Positions 1-8,927 of a DNA stretch of 64,000 bases are shown piece by piece (position 1 is the first letter of the stretch; the number at the start of each line of letters is the position of its first letter). Source of the stretch: an uncultured bacterium. Lineage in GTDB: Bacteria > Planctomycetota > UBA1135 > GCA-002686595. Under the pieces are notes generated by a model. It saw only the letters and a program-made list of their open reading frames with translations, searched no databases and was not told the DNA's origin. The stretch spans positions 38,096-102,095 of the forward strand of contig CALJGV010000009.1 in NCBI GenBank assembly GCA_938075305.1. The letters run 5' to 3'. The position numbers and the translations under genes are program-made.

Positions 1-1
1 C

Positions 2-1363
2 TGCCACCTTTGCAGCGGCGGGACGGGCAACATCACCACGTACTTCCACCCCGAGGCGGCCGCGCTCCTCACCAGCGCGTCCGAGGCCTGTAACCCGGCC
101 ATCTTCGAGGTCCAGGTCACCGCACCCGAGGTCGTCTCTGACCTCTCGCCCACCCAGACCATGATCCAGGCGGTCGTCGGCACTATCGGTTCCGCGACCA
201 TGAACTACCGCCTCGCGGGGACGACGACCTCGACGCCTGTCGCCATGACCCCCATGGGGAGCGGCGCCTTCGTCGCCGACATCCCCGCGGTCCAGTGCGG
301 CCTGACGGTCGAGTACTGGTTCGACATCGACATCGCTGGCATCGGCGCCACCGCTGCCCCCTCTGGCGCTCCGAACGAGTTCTACACCGCGGTCGGCGGC
401 ATCGAGACGGTGCTCTTCGCCGACGACTTCGAGACCAACCAGGGCTGGACCGAGGCCAACCTCGGCGCCAGCTCAGGCGACTGGGAGCGCGGCGTGCCGG
501 TGAACGACCCCAACTGGTCCTACGACCCGGCGTCCGACTACGACGGCTCGGGAAGCTGCTACCTGACCCAGAACCAGGCGGGTAACACCGACGTCGACAA
601 CGGCGCCGTCCAGCTGGTCTCTCCAGCGATCGACCTGAGCGTCCCTGGTTCGACCCTCAGCTACGCGTACTACCTGCGCCTCACCAACGCCAATGGCGTC
701 GACCAGCTGCTCGTCGAGGCGAGCTCCGCCGGCGGCCCGTTCGCCGAGGTGACGCGGCACGACACCGACGGCGGCTCCGACTGGCGCACGGCGACCCTGA
801 CCCAGGCCGACTTCGTCGCCGCGGGCGTGACTCCCGGGCCCCAGGTCCGGCTCCGCTTCACCGCCAACGACGACAACCCGCAGAGCATCGTCGAGGCTGG
901 CCTCGACGCGCTCATGGTCCGCGCCATCGACTGCGGTGCGGTTGGCACTGTCTACTGTGATCCCGCCGCCCTGAACTCCACGGGAAACCCGGCCACCATC
1001 TCGGCCGAGGGCAGCGAGCTGATCGCGGACAACGACGTCACGCTCACCATCGAGTCCCTGCCCCCCAACACGGTGGGCTACTTCCTGACCTCCCAGACCC
1101 AGGGCTTCGTCGCCAACGCCGGCGGGAGCCAGGGCAACCTGTGCCTCGGTGGGAGCATCGGCCGATACATCAGCACGGTGCTCAGCTCCGGGCCTGCGGG
1201 GACCTACTCGCTCCAGCTCGACCTGACCGCCGTCCCCCAGCCCACGGGCTTCGTCGGGGTGACCGCGGGGGAGACCTGGAACTTCCAGTCCTGGTACCGG
1301 GATCAGCTGCTCGGCTTCCCGAGCTCCAACTTCACCGAGGCCATCGAGATCCTCTTCCAGTAG
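2..1363 (+). CDS. C-terminal part of a secreted reprolysin-like metalloprotease (5'-truncated by the window edge)
   Basis: The reading frame is open from base 2, so the gene starts upstream; the ATG at 161 given by the ORF track is internal. The first residues (CHLCSGGTGN...) resemble the Met-turn and end of the M12B-type catalytic domain in the complete paralogue at 18660-20624 (MCSGLGGCNN), so the protease domain probably lies outside the window. After it come a beta-sandwich linker, a MAM/jelly-roll-like domain opening with ADDFETNQGW, and a terminal domain of about 140 residues containing LCLGGSIGRY and ETWNFQSWYRD. That last domain recurs in three other window proteins. The product is probably secreted or surface-bound. 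The protease assignment is inference from similarity to the paralogue because the zinc motif is not visible here. Confidence 0.7.
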   Translation, partial: CHLCSGGTGNITTYFHPEAAALLTSASEACNPAIFEVQVTAPEVVSDLSPTQTMIQAVVGTIGSATMNYRLAGTTTSTPVAMTPMGSGAFVADIPAVQCGLTVEYWFDIDIAGIGATAAPSGAPNEFYTAVGGIETVLFADDFETNQGWTEANLGASSGDWERGVPVNDPNWSYDPASDYDGSGSCYLTQNQAGNTDVDNGAVQLVSPAIDLSVPGSTLSYAYYLRLTNANGVDQLLVEASSAGGPFAEVTRHDTDGGSDWRTATLTQADFVAAGVTPGPQVRLRFTANDDNPQSIVEAGLDALMVRAIDCGAVGTVYCDPAALNSTGNPATISAEGSELIADNDVTLTIESLPPNTVGYFLTSQTQGFVANAGGSQGNLCLGGSIGRYISTVLSSGPAGTYSLQLDLTAVPQPTGFVGVTAGETWNFQSWYRDQLLGFPSSNFTEAIEILFQ

Positions 1364-1465
1364 GCGAACGCCAGAGAGCCATGCTGCTCGCCGCCCGCGT
1401 CCGCGGTCGCCCCAGGGCGCCCCGCGGGCGCGGGCTCTTTCGTGCCGCCCCCCCGGCGGCGACGC

Positions 1466-2077
1466 TCACCGCTCGCTCGCGTTGGAGCGGCCCTCGAAGG
1501 CCTCTCGCCAGTGTCGGCGGCAAAGGGACAGGTACGTCTCGTTGCCCCCGATCTGGACCTGCTCTCCCGTGGTCATCACGTTCCCCGCGCCGTCCTTCCG
1601 GATGACCATCGTGGCCTTGCGGCCGCAGTGGCAGATCGTGCGGATCTCGCGCATGGAGTCCGCCAGCGCGAGGAGCGCCGCGGAGCCGGGGAAGGGCTCC
1701 CCCCGGAAGTCCACCCGGAGGCCGTAGGTCATGATCGGGACGCCGAGGTCATCCGCGGCGCGAGCCAGCTGCCAGACCTGCTCAGGCGTCAGGAACTGCG
1801 CCTCGTCGATGAGGACGCAGGCGATCGGGTCGCTTCCAAGGCGGGCCTCGATCTCCGTCCCGATCACCTCGAAGAGGTCCTCTCCCGGGCGATACGTCCG
1901 CGCCTCGGTGTCGATCCCGATCCGGCTGGAGACGCGCCCGTCGCCGTCGCGGTCATCGAGGGCGGCGGTCATGACCAGCGTCCCCATGCCGCGCTCGCGG
2001 TAGTTGTAGTCGGCCTGCAGGAGCACGGTCGACTTGCCCGCGTTCATCGTGGAGTAGTTGAAGTAGAGCTTCGCCAT
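1466..2077 (-). CDS. tdk: Thymidine kinase (type II, 203 aa)
   Basis: ATP-dependent phosphorylation of thymidine to dTMP, a cytosolic salvage enzyme. The N-terminus shows the P-loop in family context (YFNYSTMNAGKST), then a Walker-B-like segment CVLIDEAQFL near residue 90 containing the catalytic Glu. The lasso/zinc region near residue 150 carries ICHCGRKAT, with a later SLCRRHW that completes a probable Zn site. Length is normal for bacterial TK. It is the last gene of the Mla operon, starting 9 bp after the upstream lipoprotein stop. The functional link to lipid transport is not obvious and is probably incidental co-transcription. Identity is firm. Confidence 0.95.
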   Translation of the reverse strand: MAKLYFNYSTMNAGKSTVLLQADYNYRERGMGTLVMTAALDDRDGDGRVSSRIGIDTEARTYRPGEDLFEVIGTEIEARLGSDPIACVLIDEAQFLTPEQVWQLARAADDLGVPIMTYGLRVDFRGEPFPGSAALLALADSMREIRTICHCGRKATMVIRKDGAGNVMTTGEQVQIGGNETYLSLCRRHWREAFEGRSNASER

Positions 2078-2086
2078 GGTTCCAGC

Positions 2087-2662
2087 TCAGTGACGGATGA
2101 CCGCCTCGACGACCCCGTTGACCGCGGCGGCCAGCGCCGCGGCTGCGGCCTCTGCCTCCCCCGCAGCGCCAGGCTTCGAGACCACCGCGCGCCCCTCGAA
2201 GCGGCGGTCCACGAGGACCCCGCTGCTGTCCTCGGCGAGGGCGATCAGCGTCACGGCGGCGGTCGAATCCGCTCCGCCCGCGATCTCGAGCTGCACGAGC
2301 TCCACCTGGAGCCTGAGGGTGGAGGCCCGCGCCAGGGAGCGCTGCCTGTAGAGGGCCTCCTCGAGCGCCCTCCGGGTGACCTGAGCGGGGTCCTCGGCCC
2401 ACCGCGAGTAGTCGTCGTAGCGGACCTCGTGGGCTGCGGTGCGCCTCATCAGCCGCTCCGTCACGGCCTCGGAAGCCGCCACGCGGCCGAGGCTCACACT
2501 GTCCCGCGTGGCGGATCCGGCGTCCCCCGCAGCCGGCGCCATCGCCTCCGCCGGGGGATTGAGGTCGAGCCAGTGGATCGGCGGAGCCGGGGCGGGCTTG
2601 AGGTCAACGCAGGCGAGGGCGAGGAGCCCGAGCGGCGCGAGGGTCCAGTGTGAGAGCTTCAT
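2087..2662 (-). CDS. ABC-transport auxiliary lipoprotein (PqiC/MlaD-partner type, 191 aa)
   Basis: Probable outer-membrane lipoprotein partner of the MlaD-family protein encoded immediately upstream. The N-terminus MKLSHWTLAPLGLLALACVD is a lipoprotein signal with lipobox LALAC. The mature part has IHWLDLNPP, a YDDYSRWAEDPAQV motif and a long C-terminal helix (AAAAALAAAVNGVVEAVI), which is the layout of the ABC_trans_aux/PqiC family: a YxxxxWaepP-like motif followed by alternating strands. It starts 18 bp after mlaD and precedes tdk by 9 bp. In the Mla/Pqi systems such a lipoprotein ties the MCE protein to the outer membrane. Family membership is by motif and context only. Confidence 0.8.
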   Translation of the reverse strand: MKLSHWTLAPLGLLALACVDLKPAPAPPIHWLDLNPPAEAMAPAAGDAGSATRDSVSLGRVAASEAVTERLMRRTAAHEVRYDDYSRWAEDPAQVTRRALEEALYRQRSLARASTLRLQVELVQLEIAGGADSTAAVTLIALAEDSSGVLVDRRFEGRAVVSKPGAAGEAEAAAAALAAAVNGVVEAVIRH

Positions 2663-2680
2663 GTTCGTTGTCGTTTGGGC

Positions 2681-3754
2681 TCAGCGCACAGCGCCGCCTG
2701 AGCGGCCCCGGAGCAGGACGCCTGGGTCTCGGTCGATCAGGCCTGCGAGCTCCTCGATCTTCTTCAGGGCGCGACGCACCTCCACGAGGGTCGCGGTGAG
2801 CTCGGCACCCGTGGGCTCGTAGCTCCGCGCCAACGCGCTGGTGGAGTCCGCCGCCCCGCGGAGCGACGCCGTGGTCCCCGCGAGGTCCGCGTCACGCAGG
2901 ACTCCCTCGGTGGAGCGCAGCGCCTCGCCGGCCGACGCCACCAGGGCCCGGACCTCCACGAGCAGCGCCTGGAACTCGCTCGCGCTCTGCTCGACGACCC
3001 CCTCCGCCCCGGTGAACCTCGTGAGGGCTCCGTCCAGGTCCCCGACGAACGCCCGGAGCTCCTGGACCAGGGCCTCGGTCTCGCCCATGAGCTTCGTGGG
3101 GTCCGCGCGGTCCAGGGTCACGCTGAGGCCCTCCGCCGCCGAGGAGATCGAGGTGGACAGGCGCTCCACGTCCATCTCGTTGAGCTTGCGATCCATCGTC
3201 GTCGTGAGGCGACGGAAGTCCGCGAGCGCCTTCGGGACGTCCTCGGCCAGCCCGCGGAGGGCGTCCTCGAGTCCCTTCAGGGTGGACGGGGTGGCGGGGA
3301 CGAAGCCCGGCGGCGGATCGAAGGGCACCTCGATCATGGGCGACGACTCGGGGAAGAAGTCCGCCTCGAGGAACTTGATGCCGGTGATGCCCTGGGACGC
3401 CATGGTGAAGCGCAGGTCCATGGGTACCTCAGGGAGCTCGTCGCTGGCCTGCTGGTCGCTGTCCAGCACGTTGAGGGACCGCATGGCCTCCACCCGGAGG
3501 CTGGCGTGAACCTCCACGAGGCGGCGGTCCTGGGCGAGGCGGATGTCGGTGACCTTGCCGATGGTCACCCCGCGCACCTTCACCGGCGCGCCGACCTCGA
3601 GCCCCTGGACCGACTCATCCAGGAAGGTCACCCGCTCGATGGTCTCGGAGTTGAATCGGTTGGCGCCCAGCCAGAAGAGCGTCGCCACGGCGGCCACCAC
3701 GCCGCCGACCACGAACGCTCCTACCTTCCACTCGTTGGATCGATTGACGCTCAC
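2681..3754 (-). CDS. mlaD: MlaD-family MCE-domain protein (357 aa)
   Basis: Inner-membrane-anchored, periplasmic lipid-binding subunit of an Mla-type ABC system. One N-terminal TM helix (VGAFVVGGVVAAVATLFWLG, about residues 11-30) is followed by a single MCE domain with VTFLDESVQGLEVGAPVKVRGVTIGKV (residues 43-69), the canonical opening. The rest is a long alpha-helical, coiled-coil-prone tail. The start codon is GTG and overlaps the ATPase stop by 4 bp (GTGA), which indicates translational coupling. The tail of more than 200 residues is longer than that of E. coli MlaD and more like the needle-forming helices of PqiB/LetB or the MCE proteins of mycobacteria and plastids. Confidence 0.9.
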   Translation of the reverse strand: MSVNRSNEWKVGAFVVGGVVAAVATLFWLGANRFNSETIERVTFLDESVQGLEVGAPVKVRGVTIGKVTDIRLAQDRRLVEVHASLRVEAMRSLNVLDSDQQASDELPEVPMDLRFTMASQGITGIKFLEADFFPESSPMIEVPFDPPPGFVPATPSTLKGLEDALRGLAEDVPKALADFRRLTTTMDRKLNEMDVERLSTSISSAAEGLSVTLDRADPTKLMGETEALVQELRAFVGDLDGALTRFTGAEGVVEQSASEFQALLVEVRALVASAGEALRSTEGVLRDADLAGTTASLRGAADSTSALARSYEPTGAELTATLVEVRRALKKIEELAGLIDRDPGVLLRGRSGGAVR

Positions 3755-4497
3755 GCGGTCACCTCGCCAGGCACGGACTCACGGTGGAAGAAGGCCCGCA
3801 CCCTGGGGTCCGTGCTCTCGTCCCGGAGCACCCGCGGGTCGCCCTCGGCGATGATGCCGCGCGTGTCCCGGTCCAGGAGGATGCAACGAGTACCGATGCG
3901 ATAGATGCTCTCGAGTTCGTGGGTCACGACGACGAGGGTCAGGCCGAGGGCTTGGTTCAGGGTCAGGAGGAGGTCATCGAGCTCGGAGGCGGTCACCGGG
4001 TCCAGGCCCGCCGACGGCTCGTCCAAGAAGAGGAGGTCGTTCTCGAGGGCCAGCGCGCGAGCAATCCCCGCCCGCTTGAGCATCCCGCCCGAGAGCTCAG
4101 AGGGTAGGCGATTGGCCGCCTGCTCCAGGCCGACCAGGCGGAGCTTTCCGGCGACGATGCCGTCGATGGTCGCCCCGTCCAGATCGGTCCACTGCTCCAG
4201 GGGCAGGGCCACGTTCTGGGCGATCGTCATGGAGCCGAACAGGGCGCCGGCCTGGAAGCTGACGCCGAAGCAGGGCCGCTTGCCATCGAGCAGCGCGGGG
4301 TCCCCGACGCCCTCCAGCTCGATGGAGCCGCCGAGCGGCGGCTGGAGCCCGATCATGGTCCGCAACATCGTGGACTTGCCGGTCCCGGAGCCGCCGAGCA
4401 CGAGGAACACGTCGCCCCGCTCGACGTTGAAGTCGAGGTGCTCCATCAGCGGCTTCGTATAGCCGATGGTCAGGTCTCTCGCCTCGATCAAGGCCAT
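3751..4497 (-). CDS. mlaF: MlaF-type ABC transporter ATP-binding protein (248 aa)
   Basis: Cytoplasmic ATPase energising the MlaE permease. I chose the internal ATG at 4497 (MALIEARDLTIGY) rather than the 471-residue ORF-track start, because the upstream part is an antisense shadow of the permease and the permease TGA overlaps this ATG (TGATG). Walker A is LGGSGTGKST, the ABC signature is LSGGMLKRAGIARAL, Walker B is LLFLDEPSAGLD and the H-loop is VVVTHE. The ELSGGMLKR form of the signature and the PSAGLDP stretch are characteristic of the MlaF/Ttg2A group. The gene sits between permease and mlaD with overlaps on both sides. Confidence 0.94.
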   Translation of the reverse strand: MALIEARDLTIGYTKPLMEHLDFNVERGDVFLVLGGSGTGKSTMLRTMIGLQPPLGGSIELEGVGDPALLDGKRPCFGVSFQAGALFGSMTIAQNVALPLEQWTDLDGATIDGIVAGKLRLVGLEQAANRLPSELSGGMLKRAGIARALALENDLLFLDEPSAGLDPVTASELDDLLLTLNQALGLTLVVVTHELESIYRIGTRCILLDRDTRGIIAEGDPRVLRDESTDPRVRAFFHRESVPGEVTA

Positions 4498-5606
4498 CAG
4501 TAGATCCCCCAGATGTTGAAGAACACGGCGAAGAGCGCGTCGAGGAGGACCAGCCAGAAGAGCATGGAGACCACCGCTGACGTGGTGGATCGCCCGACGC
4601 CCTCCGCGCCGCCGCGCGCCGCCAGGCCGCGCTCGCAGGCGATGCCCGCGATGAACACGCCGAACACCGACGCCTTGAGCAGGCCGCCGAGGATGTCCGC
4701 GGGGACCAGCGCCTCCTGCGTCGACATGAGGAACTTGCGCAGGCCGATCTCCAAGGTCGAGGTCGCCACCAGCGCGCCGCTGAAGATCCCCACCAGGTCC
4801 CCGGCGAGGGTCAGGAGCGGGAGCACGAGGAGCAGCGCGAAGATGCGCGGGAACACCAGGAACCGGTGCGGACAGATGCCGAGGGTCCGGAGGGCGTCCA
4901 CCTCCTCGGACACCTTCATGGTCCCGATCTCGGCGGCGATGGCAGCGCCCGAGCGACCGGCGACGACGATGGCTGTCATCAGCGGCGCGAGCTCGCGGGT
5001 CAGGGAGAGGCTGACGAGGTCCGCCACGAAGGCGTCGGCCCCGAACTTCTGGAGCTGAATCGCAGCCTGGAACGCGGTGATCAGCCCCATCAAGGATCCG
5101 ATCACGCACACGATGGGCAGGCCGTCCGCGCCGTGCCGCTCCACCTGGCGCCCCACCGCGCCCCACTCGATCGAGCTGGGTCGCCGCAGCCCCGCGACGA
5201 GCGCCCCCGAGAGCTGCCCGACGAAGGACAGCATGTCCCGCAGCCTCGCGATCAGCTCGAGCGTGGTCTCCCCCACCTCCGCGATGAACCCGTGGCGACG
5301 TCGGGGCTCCTGGCGCTCCGGTGCGCCGTCGCGCCAGTACAGGGCGACGATGGACGCCACGTCCTCAGCCGCGCCCTCCACCCGCGGTGGATCCCCCGAC
5401 GCGCAGAGCGCATCCGCCAGCACCGACGCGGCCGCCCCCTCCATGCGCTCCACCCCGCCGAGGTCGAGCAGGCCCACCGGCCCCTCGTCCAGCGCCGCCG
5501 TCAACTCGGCCCTCAGGCGGGACGCGTCGTCGAGGGCGAGGACCCCGTGGAGCCGGAGCACTCGCTCCCCCTGCGGTGTCTGCAGGATCTCGGCCAGCGA
5601 GGTCAT
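4497..5606 (-). CDS. mlaE: MlaE-family permease with N-terminal STAS-like domain (about 369 aa)
   Basis: Inner-membrane permease of the lipid transporter. Residues 1-100 form a STAS-like domain (RVLRLHGVLALDDASRL ... LLDLGGVERMEGAAAS), then a MlaE domain of about 260 residues with 5-6 hydrophobic segments and the family stretch LAPLMTAIVVAGRSGAAIAAEIGTMKVSEEVDAL. In E. coli the STAS protein MlaB is separate, so here it is fused. The usual phosphorylatable Ser/Thr of STAS anti-anti-sigma proteins is not evident at the expected place. The start is uncertain: ATG at 5606 (MTSLAEILQ) fits the STAS boundary better than ATG at 5642. First gene of the operon mlaE-mlaF-mlaD-lipoprotein-tdk. Confidence 0.9.
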   Translation of the reverse strand: MTSLAEILQTPQGERVLRLHGVLALDDASRLRAELTAALDEGPVGLLDLGGVERMEGAAASVLADALCASGDPPRVEGAAEDVASIVALYWRDGAPERQEPRRRHGFIAEVGETTLELIARLRDMLSFVGQLSGALVAGLRRPSSIEWGAVGRQVERHGADGLPIVCVIGSLMGLITAFQAAIQLQKFGADAFVADLVSLSLTRELAPLMTAIVVAGRSGAAIAAEIGTMKVSEEVDALRTLGICPHRFLVFPRIFALLLVLPLLTLAGDLVGIFSGALVATSTLEIGLRKFLMSTQEALVPADILGGLLKASVFGVFIAGIACERGLAARGGAEGVGRSTTSAVVSMLFWLVLLDALFAVFFNIWGIY

Positions 5607-5738
5607 GGACCGATTGGAGCAGGGCGGCCACCCGCCGTCCACCTCCGCGTGGTGGCACTGGGGCCGGGAGATCAGAGGCGCGCGCGGACGGGCGGGGCGC
5701 GTGGACCCCGGTGAATGGACCGGTGCCCGGCGAGTACC

Positions 5739-8700
5739 TCAGGGGCGCGATACGCCGAGGACCATCACCTGGCCAGCGGACGGGTCGGTGACGATCACCA
5801 GGTCGCCCGAGGCGACCACCTGCTCCACCGACCGCGCGCCCGTGAGCCATCCGGCGAAGACCGGGGCCGAGGGGTTCGACATGTCGAACGCGGCGACGGC
5901 GCCCGGACCCTCGAGGGCCGCCGCGAGGAACGGCACGCCGCCGGTCTCGCCCAGCGCGATGGACACCGGCCGCACGGCGCTCATGGTCGCCCCGGCGCGC
6001 TGGGCCGAGGGGTCGAGTTCGGCGGCCCGGCCCACGAGGCGCTGCCCCGTCTCCCAGAGCTGCGCGCCGTCCGCGTCCCGGATGCCAATCGACCGCGACC
6101 CGAAGGCGAGGAGCAGGTTGACGAGGCCGTCGCCGTCCGGGTCCGAACCAACGCTCGAGACCATGAGGTCACCGGCATCGGCGGCCTGCTGGAGCTCCAG
6201 GGCCGTGGGGAAGGTCATCGTGTCCAGGTTCAGGTCCCCGACGCGCACGCGCTCGTCGAACCCGGACCCCGACCCAGGGGGCAGGACTCTGGCCACGCCG
6301 CCGTTGGCGAGGGCCACCCGGGTCTCCCCACGATCCTCGAAGGTCAGGAGGTCCAGCGGCTGAACGAGGCCGTGGACCGGGAGCGGCTTGGGATCGAAGG
6401 GGCCCGCGACGCTCGAGGCGTCGAGTCCCTGCGGCTCCAGCTCCACGACCGCGAAGGCCGTGGCGGGCCCGCCGACGCCCGAGAGCACGCCGCTGCCCGG
6501 GGCGGCTGCCGCCTGCTCGAGCCCCGCGCCGTTGTCGAAGGTCACGATGAGGCGGTCCCCCAGAGCGGCGAGCCCGCTGGCGCGGCCGCTGCCGCCCAAC
6601 CCCGCCTCCGAGAGGTCCGCGCGCAGCACCTTGCTCACCGGGAGCACCGGGACCTGCAGCCCCCCGAGCTGGTCCGGCGGGGTGGACTCGAGCTGCGCGG
6701 ACACCGTCGCATAGTCCGCAGGAGACAGGCTCTGAAGGTTCGTCGCCGCGGACAGGTCGAGGGAGTAGACGCCGCGGAACCCCTCGGGGTCGGCGGCGAC
6801 CTCGAGGAGCGCGAGCCCACCGAAGGCCGGGCCGTCGGAGACGCAGAGCCCTTCGACCGCGTGGTCGGCGGCGTCGAGCACGAGGGCATACTCGCCCACG
6901 GTGTTGCCCGTGGCAGCATCGACCTGCAGCAGCCGGATCACGGCCGACGCGGCGGAGGTCGTATCCGCCGCGGTGTCGGGGTTGTCCAGAGGCAGCCGCG
7001 TGGCCGCGGTGAGGAGCCCCGAGACCCCATCATGGGCCAGGGCGCCGAAGCCCCCGAAGCGGCGGCCGAGGCCGAAGTCGAGGTTGGATCGGCGCGTGGC
7101 ATACGCCGCGGGAAGGGTCGGGCTCCCGAGGGACCCGGGGGTCCCGGCCGGGACCACGCGCCGGACCAGCGCCCCGGTCGCGTCGAACTCCCAGAGCCCG
7201 CAACGCCGCGCGTCCGCGAGCCAGAAGCCCCCGGAGGCCACGGCGGCCGCACCGCAGAACCGCGCGCCGAGCGCCGACGCGCCGACCGGGTTCCCGCTCG
7301 TGTCCACCGTGGGCTCGTCCTGGAAGGCGAGCCCCGTGGAGGAGGCGAAGAGGCTCGGCCGGCCCACCACCGGGGCCCCGGCCCCGTCAGAGAGCGGGAG
7401 CTCGGAGATCAGGGAGACCCCGCCGGTCTGGGGATCGACCTCCACGACCCGCACCTGGAGCTGCTGGTCGGGCGCCACCATGGGAAGCTCCAGGGAGAGG
7501 TCGCCGTCCAGATCCACGGGAGCAAGGACCGGCCCCGCTCCGTCGATCACCGTGGCTCGAACCCGGCCGCCCCCCGCGTCCACGGCCGCGACGATCCCGG
7601 TGAAGCCGCCCACCTCCACGGGGTCCCCGGCGGTCGTCGTGAGCTGGGCGGGCGGTGCGCTCCACTGGATACGCTGGCCGCTGGCGAAGGCGCCGGCCTG
7701 GAAGGTCCCCCACCCACGGTCGGCGAGGGGCAAGCACTGGGTTGCAAGCTCCTCGACGGTGTCCACGATCACGAGGGCGTCGTTCTCAGGGCAGGCGACC
7801 CACGCGCGGGTCCCGTCAGCGCTGAGGGCGACAGCGCGGGGGGTGAGCTCCAGGGAGGCGAGGGGGGAGCCGCCGTTGAACCAGCGCACGCCCGCCGCCT
7901 CGAGGACCGCTTCATCCCCGTCGAAGGCCGTGAAGGGGATCGGGGCGACGTCCGTCGACTGGTTCAGCAACGACGGTCCGCCGGGGGGGACCCGGAAGAT
8001 CGTCACGTAACCAAGACCCTCGCCTCCCCCGACGAAGGGGGGGTCACCCGCGCAGGCCACGGCGACCACCAGGCCGTCGGCCGTCACGTCGATCGCCACG
8101 GGGTTGGACCCCACGGACGAAATGGCCAGCTGCGGCGTGAGGGTCAGGGGGTCGATGAACTGAACCCGCCCGGGGTACTCGATGGTCTCGCCACTCCAGG
8201 TGACCACCACCGACCCCGAGGCCCCGCAGTCCACGTCGAGGGGCGGCCCGGGGAGGTATCCGAGCGACGCAGGAGGAGCGCTGATGCTCCCGACCGGGAT
8301 CGGCTTGGTGGGATCGGTCAGATCGAAGACCGCGACCTCCTCGAGGACGGGGTCGATGATGAACACCCGCGCGGTCGCGGAGTGGTAGGCCGATCGGAGC
8401 GCACGGCCGCTGCCCCCGAGGTCGATCGTGGAAAGCACGGTCGGCCCGAGCTGGAGCCGCGGCGCGTCGACCGTGACCATCACCGAGTCGGACCCGAGGG
8501 TCGCTCCCCCGGCGGAGAGGCCGCTGGCCACGAACTCGAGGTCACCGCCGATGTCCGGGGCCAGGAAGCTGATGGCTCCGTCCGGCCCGCCCGGGACGGC
8601 CTCGAGCTGCACTGGGGCGCCGGTGACCTGGGTCCACTGGAAGGACGCCACGCCGTCCCCCTCCACGACCGAGGCCTCGAGGCTGACCCTCGACCGGGAC

Positions 8701-8837
8701 AACGTGGACACGTCCTCCCCCGCGAAGACCGTCGCGGGGGACGGCCCTCCACCATCTCCACCCCCGCCACCGCAGGCCGCGAGGAGGCCGCCAAACCCGG
8801 CGAGGAGAAGAAACTGGTTCGTGCGATGGTCCAGCAT
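5739..8837 (-). CDS. Large beta-propeller-like lipoprotein (1032 aa)
   Basis: N-terminal lipoprotein signal MLDHRTNQFLLLAGFGGLLAACGGGGG with lipobox LLAAC followed by a glycine linker. Residues 35-120 resemble a PKD/REJ-like sandwich (VFAGEDVSTLSRSRVSLEASV ... FQWTQVTGAPVQLE). The remainder is all-beta with repeating blade-like stretches such as VAVFDLTDPTKPIPVGSISAPP, ALSADGTRAWVACPENDALVIVDTVEE and a final VAAFDMSNPSAPVFAGWLTGARSVEQV, matching LVIVD/YncE-type propeller repeats. Probably a surface or periplasmic scaffold or binding protein. It is monocistronic, convergent with nothing, and divergent from the aldolase gene at 8928 across 90 bp. No catalytic motif was recognised, so the specific role is unknown. 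Confidence 0.75.
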   Translation of the reverse strand: MLDHRTNQFLLLAGFGGLLAACGGGGGDGGGPSPATVFAGEDVSTLSRSRVSLEASVVEGDGVASFQWTQVTGAPVQLEAVPGGPDGAISFLAPDIGGDLEFVASGLSAGGATLGSDSVMVTVDAPRLQLGPTVLSTIDLGGSGRALRSAYHSATARVFIIDPVLEEVAVFDLTDPTKPIPVGSISAPPASLGYLPGPPLDVDCGASGSVVVTWSGETIEYPGRVQFIDPLTLTPQLAISSVGSNPVAIDVTADGLVVAVACAGDPPFVGGGEGLGYVTIFRVPPGGPSLLNQSTDVAPIPFTAFDGDEAVLEAAGVRWFNGGSPLASLELTPRAVALSADGTRAWVACPENDALVIVDTVEELATQCLPLADRGWGTFQAGAFASGQRIQWSAPPAQLTTTAGDPVEVGGFTGIVAAVDAGGGRVRATVIDGAGPVLAPVDLDGDLSLELPMVAPDQQLQVRVVEVDPQTGGVSLISELPLSDGAGAPVVGRPSLFASSTGLAFQDEPTVDTSGNPVGASALGARFCGAAAVASGGFWLADARRCGLWEFDATGALVRRVVPAGTPGSLGSPTLPAAYATRRSNLDFGLGRRFGGFGALAHDGVSGLLTAATRLPLDNPDTAADTTSAASAVIRLLQVDAATGNTVGEYALVLDAADHAVEGLCVSDGPAFGGLALLEVAADPEGFRGVYSLDLSAATNLQSLSPADYATVSAQLESTPPDQLGGLQVPVLPVSKVLRADLSEAGLGGSGRASGLAALGDRLIVTFDNGAGLEQAAAAPGSGVLSGVGGPATAFAVVELEPQGLDASSVAGPFDPKPLPVHGLVQPLDLLTFEDRGETRVALANGGVARVLPPGSGSGFDERVRVGDLNLDTMTFPTALELQQAADAGDLMVSSVGSDPDGDGLVNLLLAFGSRSIGIRDADGAQLWETGQRLVGRAAELDPSAQRAGATMSAVRPVSIALGETGGVPFLAAALEGPGAVAAFDMSNPSAPVFAGWLTGARSVEQVVASGDLVIVTDPSAGQVMVLGVSRP

Positions 8838-8927
8838 TCGTTCGCCGTAACCCTATCCCCTCCAGTGCGGCGAGTGTATCCATGGGGGAGATATGACAGC
8901 GACGGCCTCGATCGCCGCCTGACGTCC

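Noticed and set aside
5715-8927. First 1071 codons of the 1448-residue plus-strand ORF
   Set aside because: Arg/Gly/Asp/His-rich antisense shadow of the minus-strand lipoprotein. Only the part from ATG 8928 matches a protein family.
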